This document shows positions 1-5,483 of a stretch of DNA of 6,223 nt, in pieces; position 1 is the first letter of the stretch; every line of letters starts with the position of its first letter. Origin of the DNA: CAXBNV01 sp963977185. Its GTDB lineage: Bacteria > Pseudomonadota > Gammaproteobacteria > JAGOUU01. Position numbers and translations under genes: made by a program. A model generated the notes under the pieces. That model was not told the DNA's origin, ran no database searches, and saw nothing but the letters and a program-made list of their open reading frames with translations. The stretch lies in contig CAXBNV010000054.1 in the NCBI GenBank assembly GCA_963977185.1, positions 1-6,223 on the forward strand, read 5' to 3'.

Positions 1-175
1 CTTTTTTAGAAAAATATGAATACCCTAAACTTGCGCCTAGAACATAATTTGCATTCTGCTTTTGCAGATAATTTTTAGTTTTGTATAAAGCATTGTCTTT
101 TGATGAGGCAAATGTGTTTGATATAGAGCACGATGCTAATAATACCGAAAGAGGAATCAGTTTTTTTAGTTGCAT
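1..175 (-). CDS. Exported, probable outer-membrane beta-barrel protein, 5' end only (cut by window edge)
   Basis: Reading the minus strand from an ATG at 175 gives 58 open codons that run off the left edge. The N-terminus is a clear export signal: K4-K5, a hydrophobic core to about residue 14, then two possible processing sites. One is a lipobox, Leu13-Ala-Ser-Cys16; the other is a signal peptidase I site, Thr-Phe-Ala23 before Ser24. The segment around residues 46-56 (YVLGASLGYSYF) alternates small, aromatic and hydrophobic residues like the first strand of an outer-membrane beta-barrel. The start is supported by AAGGA (184-188 on the plus strand) 8 nt upstream. A promoter candidate and a pentanucleotide tract lie just upstream. 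The export signal is visible; the beta-barrel assignment is inference from a short stretch, and a lipoprotein is the main alternative. A plus-strand frame across the same bases has no coding character. Confidence 0.72.
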   Translation of the reverse strand, partial: MQLKKLIPLSVLLASCSISNTFASSKDNALYKTKNYLQKQNANYVLGASLGYSYFSKK

Positions 176-183
176 TTTAATAG

Positions 184-188
184 TCCTT
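184..188 (-). promoter_or_regulatory. Ribosome binding site of the exported-protein gene
   Basis: AAGGA on the minus strand lies 8 nt before the ATG at 175. This is near-ideal spacing and fixes the start codon. It is the clearest Shine-Dalgarno site in the window; the transporter genes have weak ones or none. Confidence 0.7.
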
Positions 189-215
189 TATAATAACAAT
201 AAAACTTATCTATCT

Positions 216-244
216 AGTATATGCAACGCTCCTATTCAATTCAA
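216..244 (-). promoter_or_regulatory. Candidate sigma-70 promoter with its -35 box inside the ATTCA repeat
   Basis: On the minus strand TTGAAT (244-239, four of six matches to TTGACA) is followed by exactly 17 nt and then TATACT (221-216, five of six matches to TATAAT). The predicted transcript would start near 209 and leave a leader of about 34 nt before the ATG at 175. The -35 box is one unit of the pentanucleotide tract, so equivalent boxes recur every 5 bp upstream. This is read by eye; no start site has been measured. Confidence 0.5.
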
Positions 245-276
245 TTCAATTCAATTCAATTCAATTCAATTCAATT
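234..276. repeat. Perfect pentanucleotide tandem repeat (ATTCA)n, 8 full units plus 3 bases
   Basis: The unit ATTCA (TGAAT on the other strand) repeats without error eight times from 234 to 273, followed by ATT. It lies 59-101 bp upstream of the exported-protein start and overlaps the predicted promoter. Perfect short tandem repeats of this length are prone to slipped-strand copy-number change. In several host-associated bacteria such tracts upstream of surface-protein genes vary expression. That role here is inference. Confidence 0.95.
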
Positions 277-555
277 TTAAAATTATTTGCAAAAAAACCT
301 ATTTGCTATAGCCATTGAGTATCTGACTCTAGCGGCGGTGTCTTAAGGAAAAGTATCATACAGCATATACCCTATGTATTAAAAACATATTAATACAAAA
401 TTAAATTAATAAAGGGTTTTGATATCTATAAACATTATAATGTTATAATCATTACTGTTAATAAATAACTAGCGTTAAAACAATATAATGATTTAAAAAA
501 ACTAAAATAAGCCTTATTACCTATACTTAAAATATATTTATATTTATAAAACTTC
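277..555. other. Intergenic region between the exported-protein gene and the first MFS gene
   Basis: No gene is supported here. It holds a GC-richer patch at about 330-352, unlike the AT-rich surroundings, which may be a scrap of a repeat or older gene. It also holds the perfect palindrome AACATTATAATGTT at 431-444. A possible plus-strand promoter for the transporter is TTGATA (419-424), a 19-bp gap and TATAAT (444-449); a second TATAAT lies at 484-489 without a good -35. A minus-strand open frame across 435-746 overlaps the transporter's conserved N-terminus and looks like a chance reading. Confidence 0.5.
431..444. repeat. Perfect 14-bp palindrome AACATTATAATGTT upstream of the first MFS gene
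   Basis: The sequence equals its own reverse complement and lies about 112 bp before the transporter ATG, next to a possible -10 box at 444-449. A regulator-binding site is possible, but A/T-only palindromes arise easily in DNA of this composition. A related sequence is present at 4411-4430. Confidence 0.45.
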
Positions 556-1944
556 ATGAATAACATAAAATTACTAATTATTTTATCTGTCTCGATATGC
601 TTTGCTATAACTACAATGGATACAGCAATGATAGCTATAGCATTACCGACGATTGGAAAAGAAATTAACTTCCATAGTCTATCCATAGAATGGCTTATAA
701 ATTCATATATCCTAACAATTGCAGCTTTTGGATTAATATCTGGCAAGTTAAGTGATATTTATAATCCAAAAAATATTATAATATTTGGATTAATAATTTT
801 AATGCTTGCATCTTTGGGATGTTTCTCCTCCTTAAACTATTTTGAATTAATAATATTTAGAGCTATTCAAGGATTTGCTAGTGTATTACTAGTAGCTCCT
901 TCTATTAAACTTCTTTCCGAAATATTTAATAGAAAAGAGTTAAGTAAAGTAATGGGGATTACATCAGGATTAGGAGCTCTTGGCTTAATAATAGCCCCCT
1001 TCCTTAGTGGAAAAATAATTGATTATCTTGGATGGCGTTATATTTTTTTAGTAAATATACCTTTATCAATTATTGCTTTAATTTGTTTACTAAAAACACA
1101 AAATAAATATACGCCTAAAAAAGTTACAATAGATGCCCTTGGCTTTGTATATCTTTCAATATTTCTATTCAGTTTTGTGCTTATAATAATGGAGCCTCAT
1201 CTATATAGCTGGATGCCTGTGGTTTTTTATAGCGTTATATTTGCTTTGTTTGCTTCTTTAATATTTTTTATAGCACGTGAAAAAAATGCTGAATATCCTA
1301 TATTGGAGTTTAAAATATTTAAAAACAGTAAATTCGTTATAGCAAATATAATATCAGTACTTGTGCAAGCGCAATCAATGTCGGCAATTTTCTGGATTAT
1401 GTACATGCAGATATTTTTACATTTTAATCCCGATACAACTGGTTATTTGATTATGCCTTTATATATTCTTATAGCAAGCTGTGGATTCCTTTCAGGTTTC
1501 ATTATCCATAGAAAAAAAGCATTTATACCTTTATTGAGTGCCTCTGTCATAATCTTTTTGGGATACTTTATATCATTAATTTTACTTCCTTTAAAAAATT
1601 ATTTGTCATTATTGCCAATGATTATAGGAACAGGAATATCTTTACCAATATTTCTTAATGCATTAAGGTTTATTGCAATTGAATCAACTAATAAAGACAA
1701 TGTTGGACTAGCAATAGGAGTACTGGGCAATGTTAGGCAAATATCAGGAGCTATAAGCTTAGCAATCTGGGGAAGTATTTTATCATCTTACTCAACATCG
1801 AAAAATATTACGTATACTATCGATGGCAAATCAGAAGGTTTCTATTATGGATTTTATTCAATTATTTCATTATCTACTTTAATTTGTTTTTTTATTTTAT
1901 CGTTATCACTAATGCTCTATATTTTCAACAAAGAAAAATCTTAG
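556..1944 (+). CDS. MFS transporter, DHA2 family (14-helix drug:H+ antiporter type), copy 1
   Basis: A 462-residue inner-membrane protein made almost entirely of hydrophobic helices, the usual size for 14-helix DHA2 (EmrB/QacA-type) proton-coupled exporters. Family motifs are in order: TM1 motif with Asp22 (MDTAMIAIALP), motif A at 63-73 with Asp67 (GKLSDIYNPKN), motif B around Arg102 (FRAIQG), and a motif C-like Ala-Pro-Phe-Leu-Ser-Gly at the end of TM5. The segment GWRYIFLVNIPL that follows is typical of this family. The start at 556 places TM1 correctly, but no Shine-Dalgarno sequence precedes it. The family exports drugs, dyes or metabolites; this protein's substrate cannot be told from sequence. 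It is the first of a tandem array with a decayed copy and a second intact paralogue downstream. No terminator follows it, so co-transcription is possible. Confidence 0.93.
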   Translation: MNNIKLLIILSVSICFAITTMDTAMIAIALPTIGKEINFHSLSIEWLINSYILTIAAFGLISGKLSDIYNPKNIIIFGLIILMLASLGCFSSLNYFELIIFRAIQGFASVLLVAPSIKLLSEIFNRKELSKVMGITSGLGALGLIIAPFLSGKIIDYLGWRYIFLVNIPLSIIALICLLKTQNKYTPKKVTIDALGFVYLSIFLFSFVLIIMEPHLYSWMPVVFYSVIFALFASLIFFIAREKNAEYPILEFKIFKNSKFVIANIISVLVQAQSMSAIFWIMYMQIFLHFNPDTTGYLIMPLYILIASCGFLSGFIIHRKKAFIPLLSASVIIFLGYFISLILLPLKNYLSLLPMIIGTGISLPIFLNALRFIAIESTNKDNVGLAIGVLGNVRQISGAISLAIWGSILSSYSTSKNITYTIDGKSEGFYYGFYSIISLSTLICFFILSLSLMLYIFNKEKS

Positions 1945-1972
1945 CAAAAGAAGACCTTAAGTTACTTTTTGT

Positions 1973-1997
1973 TAATAATATCCTATAGTTATTATTA
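1973..1997. repeat. A/T-only inverted repeat between the first MFS gene and the MFS remnant
   Basis: Arms TAATAATA (1973-1980) and TATTATTA (1990-1997) are separated by 9 nt. The stem has no G-C pair and no T-run follows, so it is a poor terminator candidate. It is recorded as the only structure in this short gap. Confidence 0.3.
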
Positions 1998-2020
1998 GGT
2001 TTAAATTAGTTTAATTAGTC

Positions 2021-2456
2021 ATGAGCAATACAAAAAATTTTTATATAATACCTGTGTCTATCTTAGATTGTTACTTTTCTGAAAATTTTACTGATTTTAT
2101 TATTTTTCGAGTATTACAATGCATTGCTAGCTCATGCTTAATAATTCCGCCTACAATATTATTAAATGATATATTCAATTCTAAAAAATTCGGGAAGGTA
2201 ATTGGGGTAACAACTGGTTATGACTCAATTGAACTAGTTACATCTCCGCTTAACAGCTTATTGGTAGATATATGGGACAAAATACCCTCTTGTATTTTCT
2301 TCTTTATTTATTTTAATTGGGTATATGTCAACATTGTACTTACTTCCTGAAAGTATTTCTTTTTACAATGGATTCAACGCAATAATTATATGCTGCTTGA
2401 TACTTATTAATATAAATTTTTTACTTAGCTTGATATTAACAAGGATGGTTAAATAA
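2021..2456 (+). pseudogene. Decayed third DHA2 MFS transporter, reduced to three pieces
   Basis: Three pieces align with the two intact neighbours. From ATG 2021 to about 2275 the frame matches the TM3-TM5 region: FRVLQC (Arg30) lines up with motif B at Arg102 of the neighbours, followed by LLNDIFNSKKFGKVIGVTTG. About 70 N-terminal residues are missing, including TM1 and motif A. From about 2283 the homology moves to the next frame and jumps to TM11: PLVFSSLFILIGYMSTLYLLP matches PLLFGVLITFAGYFLTVLLLP of copy 2. Right after that the sequence jumps to the final helix (FYNGF...LTRMVK) and stops with TAA at 2454-2456. The first frame itself ends at 2350 after 109 residues. At least two internal deletions plus a frame change make a working transporter impossible. 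Motif B has also changed from RxxQG to RVLQC. The stop lies 2 bp before the next gene's ATG. Confidence 0.85.
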
Positions 2457-2458
2457 TA

Positions 2459-3847
2459 ATGAATAAAGAGCAAAAGCTTATTATATTAGCTTCTATAATT
2501 GGTTTATCTCTAATGATGATGAATGTAATCGTCGTTGCTATTGCTATACCTCAAATTACAAGCAGTATACCATTTACATCCATATCATCTCACTGGATCA
2601 TTAACATTTATGCATTAGCCATGGCAGTTGCTGGTACTGTAGTAGGAAAAATTTCAGATATTATTTTATCCAGAAATATTATTATTATTGGGTTCATAGT
2701 ATTTGCCATAAGCTCGATTGGCTGTATTTACTCGGAAACTTATTATTACTTTTTGTTATTTAGATTTACTCAAGGGTTATCATGTTTAATGATAAACATA
2801 CCCGCATTTAAGCTACTTACAGAACTATTTACCAAAGAATCATTAGGTAAGGCGCTAGGTATAGTAACTGGAAGTGCGGCAATTATAGCAGCAATAATCC
2901 CAATAGCGGCTGGAATGGTAATTCAGTTATTTAGTTGGAAAGGGTTCTTTTTTATGAATATCCCTCTTTGTATTTTTTCAATACTCATACTTATGACAAT
3001 AAAACAAAATAAACTTACCAATAAAAGTCTTAGTTTTGATTTTATAGGATTCATTTTTTTAACAGCTTTTCTTGTAACCTTTATTTTTAGTATTATGGAA
3101 TGGAGTCATATAGCAGCCATTTCTATAGTTACGCTTTTCGCTCTATCATTAGTTTTTATTCTGATTTTCTTCCTAATTGAAAAATATAATAAACATCCTA
3201 TAGTTAGCCTGGATATATTTCAAAATAAAATATTTTCTCTCTCTTTACTAATCTCATCATTAACTCATGCCCATTCGCTAACTTCAGTGTTTTGGATTAT
3301 TTATATGCAAAAAGTTCTTTTTTATAACTCTTTTCAATCTGGACTTTTATTCTCGCCTTTTTATATATGTTTTGCTATATCAGGCTTTTTATCTGGTAAA
3401 CTTTTAAATCCTGAAAAGCCTAAAATACCGTTGCTTTTCGGCGTTTTAATTACTTTTGCAGGGTATTTTTTAACTGTTTTATTATTGCCACTACAAAGCT
3501 ATATATCAATACTGCCTGTAATGACATTAGCTGGACTGGGATTTTGCTTTATATTAAACCCTATCAGAGTGATAGTCATGCATTCTATACCGCCTGAGCA
3601 AAGAGGAGTGGCTATTGGTTTAATGAACAATTTTCGTCATATTGTCAGTGTAATAATGTTTTCTTTTTTTTCGGGGATAATTTCATTTTTCTCTGTCGAT
3701 AACCATTTTAATAAGTCAATTGAAAACTACAGTAATAATTTCAGTGAAGGCTTTTTTTGGGTCATGGCTATATCTGGGCTTATATCATTTAGCTGTGTTA
3801 TTTTATCAATAAAAATAGTAAGAATTGTAATGAAAAAAATATTTTAA
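2459..3847 (+). CDS. MFS transporter, DHA2 family, copy 2 (lacks the TM1 acidic residue)
   Basis: Like copy 1 this has 462 residues, about 14 predicted helices, and aligns without gaps over at least the first 106 residues: motif A Gly63 to Asp67, motif B Arg102 (FRFTQG), then a motif C-like stretch with a retained proline (AIIPIAAG). Sequence divergence is large, so the duplication is old. The clear difference is in TM1, where the family's LDxT-type aspartate (Asp22 in copy 1) is Asn22 (MMNVIVVAIAIP). This could change proton coupling or substrate charge preference. AAGGA at 2441-2445 lies 13 nt before the ATG, a rather long spacing. The start is 2 bp after the stop of the MFS remnant, the arrangement of genes once read as one operon with coupled translation. 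Its stop overlaps that of the convergent gene. Substrate unknown. Confidence 0.92.
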   Translation: MNKEQKLIILASIIGLSLMMMNVIVVAIAIPQITSSIPFTSISSHWIINIYALAMAVAGTVVGKISDIILSRNIIIIGFIVFAISSIGCIYSETYYYFLLFRFTQGLSCLMINIPAFKLLTELFTKESLGKALGIVTGSAAIIAAIIPIAAGMVIQLFSWKGFFFMNIPLCIFSILILMTIKQNKLTNKSLSFDFIGFIFLTAFLVTFIFSIMEWSHIAAISIVTLFALSLVFILIFFLIEKYNKHPIVSLDIFQNKIFSLSLLISSLTHAHSLTSVFWIIYMQKVLFYNSFQSGLLFSPFYICFAISGFLSGKLLNPEKPKIPLLFGVLITFAGYFLTVLLLPLQSYISILPVMTLAGLGFCFILNPIRVIVMHSIPPEQRGVAIGLMNNFRHIVSVIMFSFFSGIISFFSVDNHFNKSIENYSNNFSEGFFWVMAISGLISFSCVILSIKIVRIVMKKIF

Positions 3848-4281
3848 CTTGAACGTTTAAAGACCTTTTTAACAAGAGTCCAAATTAACCTTGTCCAGCT
3901 AGTTTTTATATCATACATATAATATCCAAAATTCTTTTTATGCAGCTCTTGAGTATTATTAAAAAGACTTTGGTGGTTTGGGTTATTTTTATTTTTTTTC
4001 CCAAAACTATAAGATGGGTAATGGTGAAGATATTCACCAAATAGTGAATTGCAGTCATTAATATATTTATTAGTATCTAATATATGCTCATGCCAGAAAA
4101 GATCTACTTCATTAGTTGGAACTAGTTTATTTTTTTTAAAATACTTATATGACAAATAAAGGTAATTTTTATAAAGCTTCTCGCACTCTTGAGCTTCTAC
4201 TTTTGTCCACTTGTATTTATAAACAAACTTATTCTTAATATCACTTAAATCCAGAGAATCAAGAAAATCTCTATCTAGCAC
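3844..4281 (-). CDS. Small glycine-rich domain-containing protein-like (GRDP-like) family protein, unknown function
   Basis: This 145-residue soluble protein carries the signature of short bacterial relatives of the GRDP-like family. A Trp at 25 is followed by an aromatic helix (37-48), then a Pro-Thr-Asn-Glu-Val-Asp box at 55-60, Trp63-His64-x-His66-Ile-Leu-Asp-Thr, Tyr73, Asp76-Cys77, Phe81-Gly82 and Leu85-His86-His87-x-Pro89. The His residues are conserved as I recall the family, and their clustering suggests metal or ligand binding; that is inference. The tail (about 92-145) is basic and family-unlike, ending in Lys/Arg/Ser. The start is GTG at 4281: an in-frame TAA sits two codons upstream and AAGGGA (4295-4300 on the plus strand) lies 13 nt away. 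The ATT codon just before the GTG would have better spacing but would be a rare start. The stop overlaps the convergent MFS stop by 4 bp with no terminator between them. Confidence 0.75.
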   Translation of the reverse strand: MLDRDFLDSLDLSDIKNKFVYKYKWTKVEAQECEKLYKNYLYLSYKYFKKNKLVPTNEVDLFWHEHILDTNKYINDCNSLFGEYLHHYPSYSFGKKNKNNPNHQSLFNNTQELHKKNFGYYMYDIKTSWTRLIWTLVKKVFKRSS

Positions 4282-4542
4282 AATTTAATTTTAATCCCTT
4301 ACTATGGACTGTTTACACAGTTAGCAGAGTTCAAGCTTTTATTACATAATTTAAACAAAATATAACTTTTTAAGTTTCTTAACATAATGGATACCCTCTT
4401 CGTAAATTAAAACATTATAACATTATAACATCTACTTTATTAGCCTATTATTAATAATAAGCATTATTTAAAAAAGTAAACTAGAATACTATATTACTTT
4501 TTGTTTTTTCTCAATTAAATTCAATATTACTATTTAGAGTAT
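4282..4542. other. Divergent intergenic region with several short palindromes
   Basis: This region separates the start of the GRDP-like gene (minus) from the start of the acetyltransferase gene (plus) and must hold both promoters. I see no convincing -35/-10 pair for either. It holds four symmetrical or repeated sites. ACTGT-TTAC-ACAGT at 4308-4321 lies 27-40 bp before the GTG start. AACTT-TTT-AAGTT is at 4364-4376. A direct repeat of ACATTATA is within 4411-4430. A 20-bp imperfect palindrome at 4443-4462 has TATTATTAATAATA at its core. Any of these could be an operator; all are A/T-rich and chance is a real alternative. No open frame or RNA gene is apparent. Confidence 0.4.
4411..4430. repeat. 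Direct repeat of ACATTATA, related to the palindrome at 431-444
   Basis: Two copies of ACATTATA lie end to end at a 9-bp period (AACATTATAACATTATAACA). The 15-base string ATTATAACATTATAA in it also occurs, in the opposite orientation, around 435-449 near the first MFS gene. Both copies are intergenic and bracket the transporter array and the GRDP-like gene. Confidence 0.45.
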
Positions 4543-5076
4543 ATGCCAATAAATAACATATGGTTAAAAACCAAGAGACTTATAATATATCATCCTAATA
4601 AGGATCATTTTGATTTATATCAAGAATTATTAAGAAATGCTGAAGTCACTAAATATATTTTTGATCCCAAGAATGAATACGATATTAAAAGCGACTTTGA
4701 TATTGTAATGTCCCAATATACTAAACATGGGTACTCTGTAAGCCCTATTTTCAAGAGCGACTCTTTGGAGTTTATAGGTCGAGCAGGCTTTGTAAACAAA
4801 ACATATAATAACAAAGAATATATTTGTCTATCTTACTTACTTTTACCGAAATTCTGGAATAAAGGTTATGCCTCGGAAGCTGTTAAAGAGATTATAAATT
4901 TTGGCTTTAATCACTTAAATCAAGATGAAATTCTGGTATACATTAATGTATCAAACCTGGCTTCTCAAAAACTATTACAGAAATTTAACCCAAAATTAAT
5001 CGACAAAATAGAGCATCTTAATATGAGTTTTTTTAGATATCTTTTAACAAAAAACATAAAAAATAATCATTTATAA
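4543..5076 (+). CDS. GNAT-family N-acetyltransferase, RimJ/RimL type
   Basis: At 177 residues this has normal length for the Acetyltransf_3 (RimJ/RimL-like) branch, cytosolic enzymes that move an acetyl group from acetyl-CoA to an amine such as a protein N-terminus or a small molecule. Visible landmarks are the opening Thr10-x-Arg12-Leu13, the strand Phe77-Ile-Gly-Arg-Ala-Gly82-Phe, and the acetyl-CoA loop Phe104-Trp-Asn-Lys-Gly108-Tyr-Ala-Ser-Glu112-Ala. The late motif Asn138-Leu-Ala-Ser141 is followed by the helix QKLLQKF. The usual Gly after that helix (KxGF) is replaced: the sequence reads Lys147-Phe148-Asn149-Pro150. The acceptor substrate cannot be predicted. No strong Shine-Dalgarno precedes ATG 4543; only AGAG at 4536-4539. 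The last codons overlap, on the other strand, the truncated end of the transposase remnant, so an IS-related deletion probably ended right at this gene without damaging it. Confidence 0.87.
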   Translation: MPINNIWLKTKRLIIYHPNKDHFDLYQELLRNAEVTKYIFDPKNEYDIKSDFDIVMSQYTKHGYSVSPIFKSDSLEFIGRAGFVNKTYNNKEYICLSYLLLPKFWNKGYASEAVKEIINFGFNHLNQDEILVYINVSNLASQKLLQKFNPKLIDKIEHLNMSFFRYLLTKNIKNNHL

Positions 5077-5299
5077 TGGTCTTCATTCAAATCTTTTAGC
5101 TCTTGAGGAAGCTCTCGATTGCTTTTATTGCCACGTTGCTTAGATATTAAGCCATCAACACCATCTTTACGATATTGTTGAATTAAGCGCTGCACATGCC
5201 TTAATCCAATCTTTAAAATTTCAGCACCTTCGCGTTGATATAAACGCTTATCAATTATTTTTTAACAATCTCTAATTTTTTAATTTCAGATTGGCTCAT
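5067..5299 (-). pseudogene. N-terminal remnant of an ISNCY-like transposase, frameshifted and truncated
   Basis: From ATG at 5299 the minus strand reads MSQSEIKKLEIVKK and then hits a stop in a run of six A. Adding one A restores a long frame: IIDKRLYQREGAEILKIGLR, then HVQRLIQQYRKDGVDGLISK and QRGNKSNRELPQELKD. This is the N-terminal helix-turn-helix domain of ISNCY-like transposases, whose usual pattern is KR..Q.EAA..LG.S.RQ..RL...YR.-GP-GL.SK.RG. The frame ends at 5067 after roughly 78 residues. Full proteins are several hundred residues long, so the whole catalytic DDE part is missing. GGAGA on the minus strand sits 11 nt before the ATG. No activity is expected. The family name is from memory of its N-terminal pattern. 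Confidence 0.8.
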
Positions 5300-5311
5300 G
5301 TTGTATATTAT

Positions 5312-5325
5312 CTCCATAGTTGGAG
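5312..5325 (-). promoter_or_regulatory. Leader hairpin covering the transposase ribosome binding site
   Basis: CTCCA and TGGAG are complementary around a 4-nt loop, and the GGAG of the right arm is the Shine-Dalgarno of the transposase remnant. Hiding the ribosome binding site in incoming read-through transcripts is a known way insertion sequences hold their transposase low. Just upstream lies a 15-bp inverted repeat, AGTAACT-A-AGTTACT (5334-5348). Confidence 0.5.
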
Positions 5326-5333
5326 TCGTCCTT

Positions 5334-5348
5334 AGTAACTAAGTTACT
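5334..5348. repeat. 15-bp inverted repeat in the IS leader
   Basis: Arms AGTAACT and AGTTACT pair perfectly around one central base. An overlapping symmetrical sequence, CTTAGT-A-ACTAAG, runs from 5331 to 5343. It could be a binding site or a second hairpin in the transposase leader. Confidence 0.5.
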
Positions 5349-5451
5349 GCATGGTTATTAATTAAGATTTTTAGTCTCAATATAATACAGTAGTTAGTCA
5401 CCATAAGACGACATTTCTATTTTACTAATATACGACATTATCATATTGCCT

Positions 5452-5466
5452 TAACAACCATTGTTA
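5452..5466. repeat. Short hairpin after the decayed tandem copy
   Basis: TAACAA and TTGTTA (6-bp arms, loop CCA) lie between the stop of the pseudogene at 5484 and the IS end. It has little G-C and no T-run on either strand, so it is at best a weak terminator. Confidence 0.25.
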
Positions 5467-5483
5467 GTGGTATAGTTATTATG

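Larger units (their letters stand above)
5067..5437 (-). mobile_element. 5' end fragment of an insertion sequence
   Basis: The fragment carries the transposase start plus about 138 bp of leader. At its outer edge, on the minus strand, TGTCGTA (5437-5431) and TGTCGTC (5413-5407) repeat at a 24-bp interval. Ends starting with TGT and carrying spaced TGTCGT-type repeats are typical of elements with Mu/Tn552/TnsB-like transposases. I therefore place the outer end near 5437. No matching opposite end (TGTCGT on the plus strand near the GNAT end) is present, so the other end was deleted. No target duplication can be identified. Confidence 0.55.

Noticed and set aside
234..276. CRISPR-like array
   Set aside because: The units are 5 bp with no spacers; it is a simple sequence repeat.
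81..311. Plus-strand open frame of 76 codons across the pentanucleotide tract
   Set aside because: Its tail is only the translated repeat plus low-complexity sequence. The opposite strand has a signal peptide and a strong ribosome binding site over the same bases.
435..746. Minus-strand open frame of 103 codons
   Set aside because: It overlaps the conserved TM1 region of the MFS gene, and its hydrophobic middle is a mirror of that helix. It has no family motif.
1973..1997. Rho-independent terminator after the first MFS gene
   Set aside because: The stem is made only of A-T pairs and no T-run follows.
4620..4814. Minus-strand open frame inside the acetyltransferase
   Set aside because: It lies wholly inside a gene with clear GNAT motifs and has no independent support.
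5067..5299. Stand-alone helix-turn-helix regulator
   Set aside because: The sequence pattern, leader structures and TGTCGT repeats match a transposase N-terminus, and a frameshift breaks the reading frame after 14 codons.
5452..5466. Terminator after the tandem paralogues
   Set aside because: A 6-bp weak stem without a T-run on either strand.
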